From Saccopteryx bilineata (Eukaryota; Chordata; Mammalia; Chiroptera; Emballonuridae): 64,000 bases of DNA. The DNA lies in NCBI RefSeq assembly GCF_036850765.1, contig NC_089495.1:203981847-204045846 (forward strand), read 5' to 3'. The notes under the pieces were generated by a model. That model ran no database searches, had not been told where the DNA came from, and saw nothing but the letters and a program-made list of their open reading frames with translations. Of this stretch, positions 1-11,217 are shown one piece after another. The translations under genes were made by a program, and so were the position numbers. Every line of letters begins with the position of its first letter. Positions within the stretch are counted from its first letter, which is position 1.

Positions 1-152
1 CTTGACCTCAGATGCCCATCACCAGTCCTGATTGCTGCCTGTGGGAGGGGATGTGTTCCAACCTTCAAGCTATCTGGTGATTAGAATGTTAAATCAAATG
101 GTTTGTTTACTTTATAAGGAACAGTTGACACAAACCAGCTCTTGAGGTTTAT

Positions 153-1871
153 GAGCACAAAAGCCAAACAGCCCCGGGGGGACAGCCTGAATTCACTTCT
201 TCCTAGCAGAGGTGGCCCTGGACAGCTGACTGTCCTCCGTGTCCCACACGGTTATTAGAAATGGCATAAAGCGCTCGTGTCCCACAAAAAGCCTTTATTA
301 TTGTCAGCTGTAAAGGTAGGAGGGAAGGTTACTCTCCAAGGGAGGCAGAATTTGCCTTAGGCAAAAATACCTTTTCGCATCCGAGTCGGGGCACCCAGCT
401 CCCCGTGAACACTTTTGCCCTCTGTCCCTCAACAAAACCAAGGAAGAGCCCCTCCCACAAAGCTTCTGCCCTGACCTCGCTCTGAGTAACAGAACCAACG
501 TCCCGCTCCCAGGTTCTGGAGAACAGACCTCGGGCAGGTCAGAACCTTTGGAAAAAACTAACTTTGCCCTTCAAACCGGGATCTCTTGAGCCACAAACAC
601 CATCGATAAAGGTTCTCAGTCGTAGTCAGGTCAGGAGAAAAGGGCACCACCTGCATTTCTGAGAAACGCGTTGGGGAGGCACAGACATTACCAATGTGGG
701 GAACACTTGTCTCAAATGTCCACGGCGTGTCCTTCCACGGCCTTCGCCCTGCCTGGGGCAATGGGACAGGCAGCGCCTGTGGCTTCATAAAGGGGCAGCT
801 TCAGCAGGAGCGGAGGGAAGGTGCCTGGACCTTTGGCGAGTCAGTAGGGACAGAACAGACCACTGCTCACCAGGAAGGGGGGGAGGGGAGACTCTGAGAG
901 GACAGCGTGAGGGTGTTTGGGGTGATGGAACTACTCTACATCCCGACTATGATGGCGGGGATAAAACCACACGTGCATTAAATTTATAGAACTACACTCC
1001 AGAGGACAAAAAGCCAATTTTACTGTGGGCTTGTTTGTTTGTTTTTGTTTGTTTGTTTGTTTGTTTGTTTTTGTATTTTTCTGAAGCTGGAAACGGGGAG
1101 AGACAGTCAGACAGACTTCCGCATGCGCCCGACCGGGATCCACCTGGCACGCCCACCAGGGGGCGATGCTCTGCCCCTCTGGGGCGTTGCTCTGCCACGA
1201 CCAGAGCCACTCTAGCGCCTGAGGCAGAGGCCAAGGAGCCATCCCCAGCGCCCGGGCCATCTTTGCTCCAATGGAGCCTTGGCTGCGGGAGGGGAAGAGA
1301 GAGACAGAGAGGAAGGAGGGGGGGTGGAGAAGCAAATGGGCACCTCTCCTATGTGCCCTGGCCGGGAATCGAACCAGGGTCCCCCCCACGCCAGGCTGAC
1401 TCTCCACCACTGAGCCAACCGTCCAGGGCACTTGTTTGTTTTTTAAGACTGGATTTTTGGGGTTTTTTTATTTCAAAACCCAGGGCATAGGCAGGATACG
1501 TCAAGAGTATCACATATACAATGAAATAAAGCAACGTTTCCTGCCCTGAGACTAGAAAATTCCCCACGTCAGGTTGATGGGATGTGAGAGTCCAAGAGAA
1601 GCTGAGGAGAACACGGTTCTGGTGGGTTCTGGAAAGTGTCCTGCGCTCTGGCTACTCCCCAGGCAAAACTTGTCATAGGACAACAGATGGCACAGTTGAT
1701 AACGCAGGATTCGAGAACAGAGGGCATCTGTGCCCGTGTCCCCTTCCAGAGCCCAGGAGAGAGGTCCACACCCCGGGGAAGGAAGTTTAACTGGAGGGTC
1801 TGGGTGGGTCCGAGCAGATGGGCTGGGGTAGCCCCCATGGTCCTGCTTGAGATCAAGGAGTTGAGTCACAG
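153..1871. repeat. Segmental duplication, copy 1 (with later SINE insertion)
   Basis: This stretch is nearly identical, in the same orientation, to 38,684-39,995. Homology begins around the shared 'ctgaattcacttct' and ends just after 'gagttgagtcacagc'. The two copies differ by a few percent by eye. Copy 1 carries an extra roughly 400-bp SINE at 1,030-1,430 that copy 2 lacks. On the minus strand both copies hold an AATAAA-type poly(A) signal (around 290-300 here), so the block may include an old LTR or the 3' end of a transcript. No open frame in it looks like a gene, and its nature is otherwise unknown. Confidence 0.85.
1030..1430 (-). mobile_element. Bat tRNA-derived SINE (long form)
   Basis: On the minus strand the element starts with a tRNA-like head (gcccaggacggttggctcag-like, with the B-box-like 'gttcgattcc' motif). 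It continues through a 'gcaccagggggcgat...' body and ends in an A/T-rich tail seen on the + strand as (TTTG)n. Flanking 'cttgtttgtttt' copies form the target-site duplication. It is absent from the otherwise matching second copy at 39.55 kb, so it inserted after the duplication or was excluded from it. Confidence 0.85.
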
Positions 1872-2224
1872 CAGACCAATTTGGGGTGTCTAACAAGGAA
1901 GTAAGAAGTGACTGGTAAATCCTAAGGGCCTTTCGGACTGGAGCGACTCCCAGCCTCTCGGCAGTCTAGAGGCCGACAGCTTGTGAGCGTCTTGGTATTT
2001 CTAGTGAAAACAGGGACAGGACAGCCTCCTCCAGATGCTGTGGCACACAGGAAGCCCCTGGAACAAAAATGCAACCCCGGGGCGAAGTGGAGACGTTTCC
2101 ATCACCCAGCAAATGGCATTTGGAATGGTAACTAAACTACAGATCCATTAGGAAGAAAACTGCCCAGACACATGAGTTTCTGAACTAAGCTTCTCCCAGC
2201 TCTCCAGACACGACCCGCCACTAC

Positions 2225-2335
2225 CGTCGTTTTAAAGAGGAGGACACTGAAGTTCAAGGCATTACGGCGACTTGTCCAGGGTCACAGGATTTGAACCAGG
2301 GCACTCTGCGTCCACATCCGTCCCCTCTGTCCGCC
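2225..2335 (-). mobile_element. MIR SINE fragment
   Basis: It has the reverse-oriented MIR core: 'gaggaggacactgaag' followed by 'cttgtccagggtcacagg' and 'tttgaaccagg'. This is an ancient mammalian repeat and is diverged. Confidence 0.6.
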
Positions 2336-3699
2336 AGCAGGCCTGTGCAGACTCCTGTCTTCAAACCAAGGACATTGCCTGTCCGGTCATTGACTGTACA
2401 AGCTTGAAGCCGTCCCTTGACGTGTCTGCCTCAGTTTTCCCGCAAAGATAGTAGCAGCCTGGCCCAACCCATACGAGTTACACCAAGATAACAAAAAATG
2501 GGACCCCTCTGAGAATGATTGATGACATGCAAGCTCTGGGAAGATTCTAGCAAGTGCTTGAATGGGTAATTGAGTTGAAAGCCATGGCCCTGGCCCCTTG
2601 GGGGCATCGCCGGACTCTCACAGGAAGTAGGAGCCCTTTCAGGGAAGGCCTGGCATCAGGGAAAGCAGCGTGGCTCACTGATGACAAGGGTGACAAGCCA
2701 CAGGGGCAAGTCCTGAATCCATTACTCATTCGCTGTGTGTCCCTGGGAAGTAGTCACCCTCCCTGAACCTTGGTCTCCTTATCTGCCATTTGAATGAAAA
2801 CAATGCCAACCACTCCTGAGGAAGACGAGGTTCGAGGAAGGAGAGCCCCTCCCCCTGCCCGGCACACGTACAAGGTGTTCAATAAATGTGCGTTTCCTCC
2901 TTTCTTTCTGTTGCTTATAGGTGTTGGGGTTTGCAGAGCGACATCTGCTCCCCACTGGTCTAAGACCTAGATTGCTCCATGCCTCAGTCTTTCCATCTGC
3001 AAAATAGACTCCAGGGGCCCGAGTTGTGGGGACAAATGCCTTATTACTTCATTTGAGGAAGGGAAGAAGAAAGGGTACAGGTAGAACCCAGGATGTCACA
3101 GCATCCCCCGGGCCTGAGAACCTGGCAGGAGTTTCCCGGAACAGGGAAGCGAAATGTCAGGCCAGCAGGAAATTCACAGATGCGGGAAAAATCAGAAGAT
3201 ACACGTCAGGTGAATGTACAGCACGGTGATTCAGAGAAGGGCTAGAGTGTGAATGGCTCAGGCCCACATCCACCACGCAACTCTTCGTATGTCCTCTCCC
3301 ACGCTGAGCCTCAGTTTCCCCTGTGGAAAGTGGGAGCACTCGCTCCCACCTCACGCAGGGCTGCGAGGATTCCTGAGATGCTGCCTGTGAGGAACACGCG
3401 GTCCCGGCGGGCAGAGAGGGTTCCGTGTTATCCGTTGACACTGTTCGTATTGTTACCAGCATCCAATGAGCAGTGCCCCTCACTCTGCCAGGTCCTCTCC
3501 GTGTCTTTGGGGGCACGTATCCCCACGGGGCCTCGGTTTCCTCCTCTGCAAAGCAGGAGCCGCGACCCCTCCTTCCCAGGGTTCCCGTAAGACTAGACGG
3601 CCCCGGATAAAGGGAAATCAGAGGCACCTTGACTCTCTTTGTCACTTGGGGAGCAAGAGTCCTCTAATTGGAGAAAAAGAACTGAACCAGGCATGCGAT

Positions 3700-3795
3700 T
3701 GTGGATTCAGGCCGGCATCCACAAACCTCCTAAAAGTCACCTAATTTTATGCATTTTGATGCATGTTTCTGGGACAAGGGTCCTTAGCTCCAGGT
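3700..3795. repeat. Short dispersed repeat, copy A
   Basis: About 95 bp around 'atgcattttgatgcatgttt' match 4,539-4,640 at roughly 85% by eye. The two copies bracket the BPIFA1 promoter and first exon. The wording resembles old hAT-Charlie MITE remnants, but I cannot assign a family. Confidence 0.6.
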
Positions 3796-4097
3796 GTCTG
3801 CCTCTCCGCGTGTTTCAAGCTTGACACCCCCCACCCCGGTCCACTTCTGACCATCTTACCATGCCCGCGCGTCCCCGGCCTCAGCCCCACTCATGAAAAC
3901 CACGTGAAGTCTTGAGTAACATCCCTGTCTCAGGTTTTCCTCTGTTTAATTTGTCGATCAAATGGCTTAACTGTTCCACCTACTAATATGATTGGCAATT
4001 ATTTACTTTGGAGATCCCTGAAAGGCATCACCAGATTGCGGAATTCTCAATTCTCCCAAATCCCACCACCCTGCTGCGCGTTTCCTTATCCCCACGC

Positions 4098-4104
4098 TAT
4101 AAAA
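4098..4104 (+). promoter_or_regulatory. BPIFA1: BPIFA1 TATA box
   Basis: A consensus TATAAAA lies about 30 bp upstream of the inferred start of a non-coding first exon that ends in a perfect donor (cccag|gtgagg). The spacing supports initiation near 4,128-4,132. Confidence 0.8.
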
Positions 4105-4129
4105 GAGGCCGCCTCCCTTGGCAGAAGCG

Positions 4130-4184
4130 AGCTGGAGAGGGGAGAGGTGACCAGGACAGCCGCCAGGACCTCTGCGAAGCCCAG
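4130..4184 (+). other. BPIFA1: BPIFA1 exon 1 (5' UTR)
   Basis: This non-coding first exon is inferred from the TATA box at 4,098 and the donor at 4,185. Human BPIFA1 also begins with a short untranslated exon. The start is approximate. The following intron (4,185-5,571) holds no other gene, only the second copy of a short repeat and MIR-like sequence near 4,900-5,000. Confidence 0.7.
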
Positions 4185-4538
4185 GTGAGGCCTGCGCATT
4201 CTGCTCCCGCTCTGCGGCTCTGGCAGGGGCGGCAGGGGTGCCAGGCTCCTTGCTGGCTGACTAGGCTTTAGGATCACTCATGGAGCAGGGTGGGGGGGGC
4301 TTCTAAAAGAAACAGCGCTGGCCATTTTCAGGGGCATGGGGCGGCCATTCACTCTGCTTCCCTAACAGAGCGGTAATGTCCGTATAGAAGCGTTGGACTG
4401 TAGATATGGAGAAGAGGGAGTGTGATGGCGATGGCCAGCACGTGGCTAGAGGTGCGCATGCCACTGGAATTCTCCCGTGGGCACGCGCTTTGTGCCCTGT
4501 GTCAAAATCTCCATGGCATAACTTTCAGCTTGAGGCTG

Positions 4539-4640
4539 CCATGGTGGATTCAGGCCATTGTCCACAAACCCCCTAAGAGCCACCCGATTTCATGCATTTT
4601 GATGCATGTTTCTAGAACTAAGGTCCTTAGCTTCCAGTGG
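4539..4640. repeat. Short dispersed repeat, copy B
   Basis: This is the partner of 3,700-3,795, sharing 'ttttgatgcatgtttct' and 'aaggtccttagct'. It lies in BPIFA1 intron 1. Confidence 0.6.
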
Positions 4641-5584
4641 ATTCATACAAGGTCTGTTTCTCAGAAGAGATTCAGAGGACCCGATCCCCAGAGAGGCCAC
4701 CACTGGCTCTTTGGATCAAAAAGCCCTTTCAGTTTCAATCGGCTACATCACAGATGATCCCTTGATGAAATTTTGACCCAGATTGCCAGGCGCCTCCAAA
4801 GTGTAGGTACCAGCTCCGGCTCTGGACACCTTTCCTGGTTGCCAAGTAAGCCTAGGGGGAGGGTGGGGACAGCTGGGAGGAGACAGATACAAAAGGCAGC
4901 CAAGTTCAGAGACCTACTTCCGACCACAGCTCTGCCATCGATTTGCTGTGTGATCTTGAGAAGTTTACTACCCTTCTCTGGTCCCCTGATTCTCCTTGTG
5001 TGATGAAGATTTTGAATGGCCTAGGATTTCCCCAGCACTGATCTGGATAAGACGGTGTCTATGACCACATAGTCTCTGATAGTCTGACTTGCACAGGCTG
5101 GACCAGGACCAAAAAACTGTTCAGTTTCTCAGCCACTGGGCATGTTTAGGTCTTTATTTGCTCTGTCTCAAGAGCAGGGACTAGGGGCACTGAGGTAAGC
5201 CATCGCAAGCAAGTCCCATTAGAGAGTGGGTCTGACGGTCACTTAATTTTAACAGAAGCCTCTATGTCAGACTGGCTTCAAATCTTATCCCCATGTGTAC
5301 TTGTGACCTTGGGGGAAGTTACCTACACTCATGAGACCCAATTTCCTCGCCTGGGCAATGCAGAGGATTAGCGCCCAATCTTAGAGCGTGGTGAAGACGA
5401 AATCAGTCCGCGCATGCGCCGAGCGCAGCTGAGGCCAGGCACGGACGCGATACTGAGCAGTGTCAGCTACGGCTCTTCTCTCCCCGGCGCTCCGGGGACC
5501 GGGGGCAGGCGGTGGTTGCATTTCTCTCTGGTATACGTGCTGCTTTGTTCCTTGTCATTCTGTCCACAGACACCAAGAGAGAAG

Positions 5585-8500
5585 ATGTTTCAAATCAGGG
5601 GCCTCATTGTCTTCTGTGGGCTGCTGACCCAGACCACCGCCCAGCTGCAAGGGCTGCCCTTGGGTCTGGATCCAGTCCTACCTTTAGTTTCAGGGCCCAC
5701 AGATCTTGCTGGAAGCTTGACAGGTGGTAAGTGAGCATCTGTGACAAGCCTCTCCAGGGCTGTGTGTGTGTCTGACCATCTGGTGGGGGGAGAGGCCGGG
5801 TGATCGGGGAGAGGGGCTGAGGGGCCGACATGGTCACACCTGACCGCTGAGAACTCCTCTCCGCGTTTCCAGCCCTCAGCAATGGCCTGCTCTCCGGAGG
5901 TCTGCTGGATAATCTCAGAAATCTTCCACTCTTGAACATCCTGAACTTGGGAAGGGACAATTCAGGTGGCCTGGTTGGAGGCCTGCTTGGGAGACTGACA
6001 TCCCAGCTCTCTTTCCTGAAAAACATCGTCGAGTGAGTAGCCCTAACGTGGGGCCTTGGTGTCCCCCGGAAGACTCCCGCTGGAGATCTGGTCACCCCAG
6101 GCAGCGGCCGGAAGGAGGGAGAGATCTGGTCTCCGCAGGAGACTGGAACTCAGTCTGAGCCCCTCCTTACGGATGGTCCGTCAGGGAACACCCACCCTCT
6201 TCCTCATGAACCAGCCACTCTCATTTACTTCATTCTCCTTTACTTCATTCCACAGTCAAGGTTTTCCTCACTAAACGTGGTAATTTGGACACATCTGTGG
6301 AGTCCCGTTAGCACACAAGTGGCCTTTGATGTCAGCAGGAGAGTGTAAACTACTGTCCTCAATCACACCGTCATTGCGGTGCCCACGGAGTGATCTAATA
6401 TGGTGTTTCCCACGAAACATCTGAGAGCCGCTAAGCGAGAAGGAATAATGGGAAGCTTGATGCAGTGGGCTGGCCAACCTGAGTCTCGACAGGGCCAGGT
6501 CACAGCCGTTTCCAAGACTCCTGCCCACCCAGCTGCTTGCCCCTGACTTAAAGACAGATAGATAACCTTCGTTTGACTTCCAAATGTCCCCCTGGCTTTC
6601 TCAGCCCCATCAGTTTCTCTGTTTATGAAGTAAAGCCCTGGTACCCACAGGGAAGACTTGCTGGGAGGACTGGCCAGGATGTGACAACCTGGCACAATGG
6701 CTGGCCCAGAAGGGTGTCCTTCCACCCCCCATCCACACTCCCTGACTCCCTGCTTCTTGGTCTCCTGGGTAAACATTGTTGATTAACCCTGCCATTGAAA
6801 GTCACGGCTGGATGAGTGATTCCTACCCATGAACGTTTGTTAAGAACTTACTCTACTTGCCTCATACATCATCCACTCATCTACTTACCCATCCATCCAT
6901 CTATCCATCCATCCATCCATCCATCCATCCATCAGTCCATCCTTCCTTCCATCTAACCTCTTACTCTTCCACACATCTGCTCACCTAATCACCTACTCAC
7001 CTGCTCATCAGCCCATAAAGTCAACCAATATGGAGTAGCCCTTTTCTTTTTAAGGCTTTGGGCTGGCACACAGAATGCAAATGCAATCTAGACAGAATAC
7101 AAATCTAATTCAGTCTGTATCCCAGAATGCCTCAGAGACTGGAGTGGAGGAGAAGGCCACAGGTGTGTCAGGCTCCGGCCGAGTGCGGAGGTTGAGGAAG
7201 ACTGATTCCACTCAGAACCCATGTGGTTTTTGCTGCAACACTGCCCTCCCATCTCCCCCAACCCCACCTCATGGGGAGTTCCACCTTTGAGAATGGGTAC
7301 CATTGGGCTAAAAGTGGTTTCTAGGTTTGGGCTTGAGGAATTATCGTTTCCATCTTCACCTCCCGGGCAGTGTGCAGATCCGGAGTCCCCAGCTGCTGGA
7401 ACTTGGCCTCGTGCAGAGTCCTGATGGCCATCGTCTGTATGTCAACATCCCTCTGGACTTGGGCCTCGATGTAAAAACGTGAGTGGGCCCCAGGGCGGGG
7501 TGGGAGGGAGGCCAACCAAAGGAGACCCTCACGGCCATGGGTAGTCAAAAGGGGGCATTGGAGTCTAACAGACATGAGCTTCCAAGTTCAGTGTGTTCGC
7601 TGCTATGCCCAGAGACCTGGAGTCACTCAGGAAACTCACCTGACCTCTTTGAGCCCTGGCTTCCCCTACTAGGAAAGGACATGAGTAGAGCTATGGGCAA
7701 GATGGGTTGAGGCAATGCTAGCATTCCTGGCAAGGAGAAAAGCCTCCTCTTCCTGGCACGTGTGGGGGCACTATCTCCTCTGCAGGTCCTTAGTCACCAG
7801 TCTGTTAAAGTTGGATGTGAAGTTAAACATCACTGCAGAAATCGTAGCTGTCAGAAATGAAAACGGGAGAATCCACTTGATCCTTGGCGACTGCACTCAC
7901 CCCCCTGGCAACATAAAAATCATCGTGCTTGATGGGTAAGGCCAGAGGGGTGGCTTCACCAGTCCAGAGGAAATGAAATAGAATGACGGTTGGAAAGATA
8001 GAACAATGGGAGAATGGATGAGTGGGTGGATGGAAGGGTGGAAAGATGAAAGGATGAGAAGATTGATAGGAGGGAGGGAAATGGATGAATGGATGAATGG
8101 ATGGATGGATGGATGAGTAAATGGATGGGTAAATACTGACTTATTCCTTCTTAAACTGGGCTGACCAATTTTGCACTGGTTCAGGCAACAAGAGATCTGA
8201 GTTCAAGCTCCATCTACCAGAGGGCGTGGGGAGTGGTGGAGGGCTTCCTATGTGACCTTGGACAGTACTTCCCCAAGCTGTAATATGGACCTGTGTTGAG
8301 GTTGTTGATTGATAACCCCCGGTAAGACAGTAGGTGTGAATGTGTTTTGTCCTAGTCAGGGGTAAAATAGTGACAGAGCCTAGCTGGGTTACTTATTTTA
8401 GTTACCTGTCCCCAGACTGGTCACGCACGATGGACAGGAGTCGTCCCCACCCTAGCTAACCTTTACTGAACATGCTCACTATGCTTCACGTGTCCCCTCT

Positions 8501-9961
8501 CCCGGAATCCTCATGACCCCTACACACTCAGCACTGCTCATCCATCTGTGGGGTCCGCAAAGTCTCAGGGGATGCCTACTGTGTGCTGGAACTCTGCATT
8601 TGTCCTGCGTGTCCCACGGTGTGCGTGGCTGTGTAGGGTGTCACTCCCTTGGACTCGGCCCCTTGGCGCTCACCTGCCTGTGGGTGTGGATGGGCAGGGC
8701 TCTGCTTCAGCCACTAGTGCTGAGACCGTGAGGCCCCAAGGGCCCCTGCAGGCTGCTCCACAGGCCTGAGCCCCTGCACCACCCCGTGGCTTTTCTCTTT
8801 CAGGGTTGGCCTCCTCCCCGTTCAACTCCTTCTGGATAACCTCACCCCGTTCTTGCATATCACCCTTCCTGGCCTGGTACAGAGAATCGTAAGTGGGTAA
8901 AATTGGGGGCAGTCTTAGAGCAATTTGGGCTGAAAGAGGCCCCTGGAATGAGCTTTTCTGAGCCTCCCAGTTTGATGAGTAAATTCTGTCCAAATCTATT
9001 TGTCCATTGACCCATCTTTCCATGGTCCTTTTTTCCATCCTTCAATTGCATTGACTGGTTCTTGCTCTGGGCCAGGCCCTGAGCATGTCCACACTACAGC
9101 TGAACTGCCCCGGCCCGGCCCAGAGGAGCTAGCTCCCAGTCCACCCCTCCAAGGGCTGCAGACCGCACTCTCCCTGCCTGTGATCGGTGCCTCTTCTCAC
9201 CAGAAGGTCACCCCTCCCAGGCAGCCCACCTTATTAGAAACAGACACCACGTCCCAGAGGGAACGCTGGCTCGCTGTGTGACTGGGCACATCGCACACGT
9301 GCCCTCGGGGCCTCTTCTGCCCAGTGGCAGTGTGAGCTCTTCCCTGGAAGAATGCTTAGAAACAAGCGCTCTCAGGCACAGAGAAACGACAGAAAATCTC
9401 CCCCAGAGACTTCATCCGACAACGACGCTGCCCCCCAAGGCCTCCCCTCAGGTACCACTTCGTCTAACGCCCCTCTCTGCCTCTGGACCAGGTGTGCCCT
9501 CTGCTCAACAACGTTCTTGGAAGCTTGGACATGACCCTGGTGCATGACACTGCCGGTCAGTATCTGCTTCCAAGGCCTCTCTCCCCTCTGCAGGGCGGGC
9601 CGCCCCGAGGAGCTCTGTCTCTGCGCCCCGCGGGACAGATCGGTCCTCCTGCCGCAGCACTCTCCGTTTCGGGTTTCTTTTTGCCTTGAATTATCCAGAT
9701 AATGTGGAGGGAGATAGAGAGCCTGTCTCCCCCTCACCAGCCCGACACCGAGAACAGCTGGGCTGGTTGGTGGAAGAAGGCATCGGCCCCACCAAGCCCG
9801 GCCTGAGAGGGGGCCGGACCCCCAGAGTTCACACTCCCTTAAGGAGGGGTGTGCAATAGCCCAGACTCCTTCACTGAGACCATCACTCAGATCAGCCGCG
9901 GTGGCTTTTTCATTTTCCAGACCAACTGATCCATGGGCTGCAATTCGTCATCAAGGTCTAA
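5585..9961 (+). CDS. BPIFA1: BPI fold-containing family A member 1 (SPLUNC1)
   Basis: This is a secreted airway-lining protein. Family members bind lipids, act as surfactants, inhibit the sodium channel ENaC and have antibacterial activity. Coding exons are 5585-5726, 5873-6032, 7371-7478, 7786-7935, 8804-8888, 9492-9555 and 9921-9961, all with GT-AG borders and consistent phases. They sum to 750 nt, giving 249 residues (human 256). The first exon in frame encodes a signal peptide (about residues 1-19, cleaved before Gln20), followed by a Leu/Pro-rich stretch at 21-39 equivalent to the human ENaC-inhibiting S18 segment, then the Gly/Leu-rich helix. The single BPI domain keeps the cysteine pair, Cys173 (GDCTH) and Cys217 (VCPLL), at the 44-residue spacing of human Cys180-Cys224. 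The C-terminus (HGLQFVIKV) is the same as in human. Asn151-Ile-Thr is a glycosylation sequon. Introns carry (ATCC)n and (ATGG)n runs. The gene appears intact and functional. Confidence 0.95.
6887..6935. repeat. (ATCC)n microsatellite in BPIFA1 intron
   Basis: About eleven imperfect ATCC units lie between exons 3 and 4 of BPIFA1. Confidence 0.9.
8015..8135. repeat. (ATGG)n microsatellite in BPIFA1 intron
   Basis: Degenerate GGAT/ATGG tetranucleotides lie between BPIFA1 exons 5 and 6. The motif is complementary to the (ATCC)n run at 6.89 kb. Confidence 0.85.
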
Positions 9962-10189
9962 GCCTTCCTGAAGGGACCCGGCCTCTGCTGAGCTAGTGAG
10001 TGCTGTTCCCAGATCCCCCGGATCAATCGGGAAGCTACTGCTCTTCCCCTGGTAGGGGTGGCAGGGGGCTATGACAGTCACATCTGAAGAGAAAGAAAAA
10101 CAGCCACATCGACAAGCCCAGTTGTGCACAGGGAAGTCCACAGAAACACTGACAGAGGTGGAGAGACACAGGCAATGATACAACACGGT

Positions 10190-10400
10190 CACAAACAGAA
10201 ACACACATGGTCATGGGTGCACGCACACAGACACGCGCACACAAGCACATGTGCGTGCACACCCAAACACATGGTCATTCGGACACACATACAGAGACAC
10301 TCACTTTCCCGACAGCACACTCACACATACGCACACACATGCCAACTCGCCAGACACAAGTGCCTGTGAATACACAGACACACACTCACTTGAACACATG
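10190..10400. repeat. CA-rich low-complexity tract
   Basis: An irregular cacaca-rich tract lies in the intron between the BPIFA1 stop-codon exon and the 3' UTR exon. Long open frames here are low-complexity artefacts. Confidence 0.75.
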
Positions 10401-10495
10401 CACAAGGGGCCCCTGGATCCCACGCCTGGGTTCCCGTTATGGCTGAGACAAAACCCCTAACCCCAGCGTCTCAGCCTCCTCCCCTCTCTCTAGAG

Positions 10496-10709
10496 CAGCG
10501 GTTCTCAACCTGTGGGTCGCGACCCCGGCAGGGTCACCTAAAGCCATCAGAAAATACATAATGCATATCAGGTATTTACATTCCAAAGCATAACTGTAGC
10601 AAAATTACAGTTAAGAAGTAGCCACCAAAATTATTTTTTAGTTTGGGGTCACCGCAACATGAGGAACTGTATTGCGGGGTCACGGCATTAGAAAGGTTGA
10701 GAACCACTG
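10496..10709. mobile_element. Non-autonomous hAT (MITE) with 8-bp TSD
   Basis: This 214-bp element is bounded by terminal inverted repeats (cagcggttctcaacctgtgg and its near-complement ending ggttgagaaccactg). It is flanked by a perfect 8-bp duplication, CTCTAGAG, at 10,488-10,495 and 10,710-10,717. An 8-bp duplication and CAG..CTG termini are hallmarks of hAT elements. The same TIR occurs in the element at 60,354. Confidence 0.9.
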
Positions 10710-10793
10710 CTCTAGAGGGTTTGACGATGAGCCAACAGCAACAAGAGTCAGGGACCTCCCGTCCCCATTCTGATCGGAGTTGTCTCCCAACAG

Positions 10794-10980
10794 ATTCATT
10801 TTCTGCTGCTCGGCCCACTCCTTGCCCAGCACCTGAGAACACGCAGAAGGCTGCCCATGTCCTGGACAGTGTTTGGGAACCAGAGTATCCTTCTCTCCAA
10901 GGAAACGGCTTCCCCTTTCCCCACCAGGCCGGTGTTACCTTCCATGTTCCTCGGCAAATAAAACTGCTCTCCGTCTGCAC
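10794..10980 (+). other. BPIFA1: BPIFA1 3' UTR terminal exon
   Basis: The acceptor 'ctcccaacag' precedes about 190 bp ending shortly after an AATAAA. As in human BPIFA1, the stop codon lies in the penultimate exon, whose inferred donor follows 'gagctag' near 9,995. Placement is by homology of layout and is somewhat approximate. Confidence 0.65.
10957..10962 (+). terminator. BPIFA1: BPIFA1 poly(A) signal
   Basis: A canonical AATAAA lies about 1 kb (genomic) beyond the stop codon. A SINE inserted immediately downstream, at 10,998. Confidence 0.75.
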
Positions 10981-10997
10981 AGGGGGCCTTGTCATTC

Positions 10998-11203
10998 TTT
11001 TTTTTTTTTTTTTTTAAGATTTTATTTATTCATTATAGAGAGAAGAGATACAGAGAGAGAGAAAGAGAGGGAGAGAAGGGGGGGAGGAGTAGGAAGCATC
11101 AACTCCCATATGTGCCTTGACCAGGTAAGCCCAGGGTTTTGAACCGGCAACCTCAGCGTTTCCAGGTTGACGCTCTATCCACTGCACCATCACAGGTCAG
11201 GCT
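10998..11203 (-). mobile_element. Bat tRNA-derived SINE (short form)
   Basis: The head lies at the right ('gcctgacctgtgatggtgca' on minus) and the poly-T tail at the left. A 14-bp duplication (ccttgtcattcttt) flanks it at 10,987-11,000 and 11,204-11,217. It sits just beyond the BPIFA1 poly(A) site. Confidence 0.9.
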
Positions 11204-11217
11204 CCTTGTCATTCTTT

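Larger units (their letters stand above)
1872..4097. other. BPIFA1 upstream region, no gene seen
   Basis: I find no credible coding exon here. It contains an old MIR fragment in reverse orientation near 2,225-2,330 and a short dispersed repeat at 3,700-3,795. Its position makes it the distal 5' flank of BPIFA1. Confidence 0.6.

Noticed and set aside
558..989. Frames shared by both copies of the duplicated block (also 39,088-39,519)
   Set aside because: Conservation between the copies reflects recent duplication of DNA. The frames have no recognisable domain, and flanking non-coding sequence is equally conserved.
931..1490. Coding frames of 150-166 codons on both strands
   Set aside because: They lie inside a SINE insertion and its (TTTG)n tail.
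9921..10446. Histidine/threonine-rich frames after the BPIFA1 stop
   Set aside because: They derive from the CA-rich tract in the 3' region.
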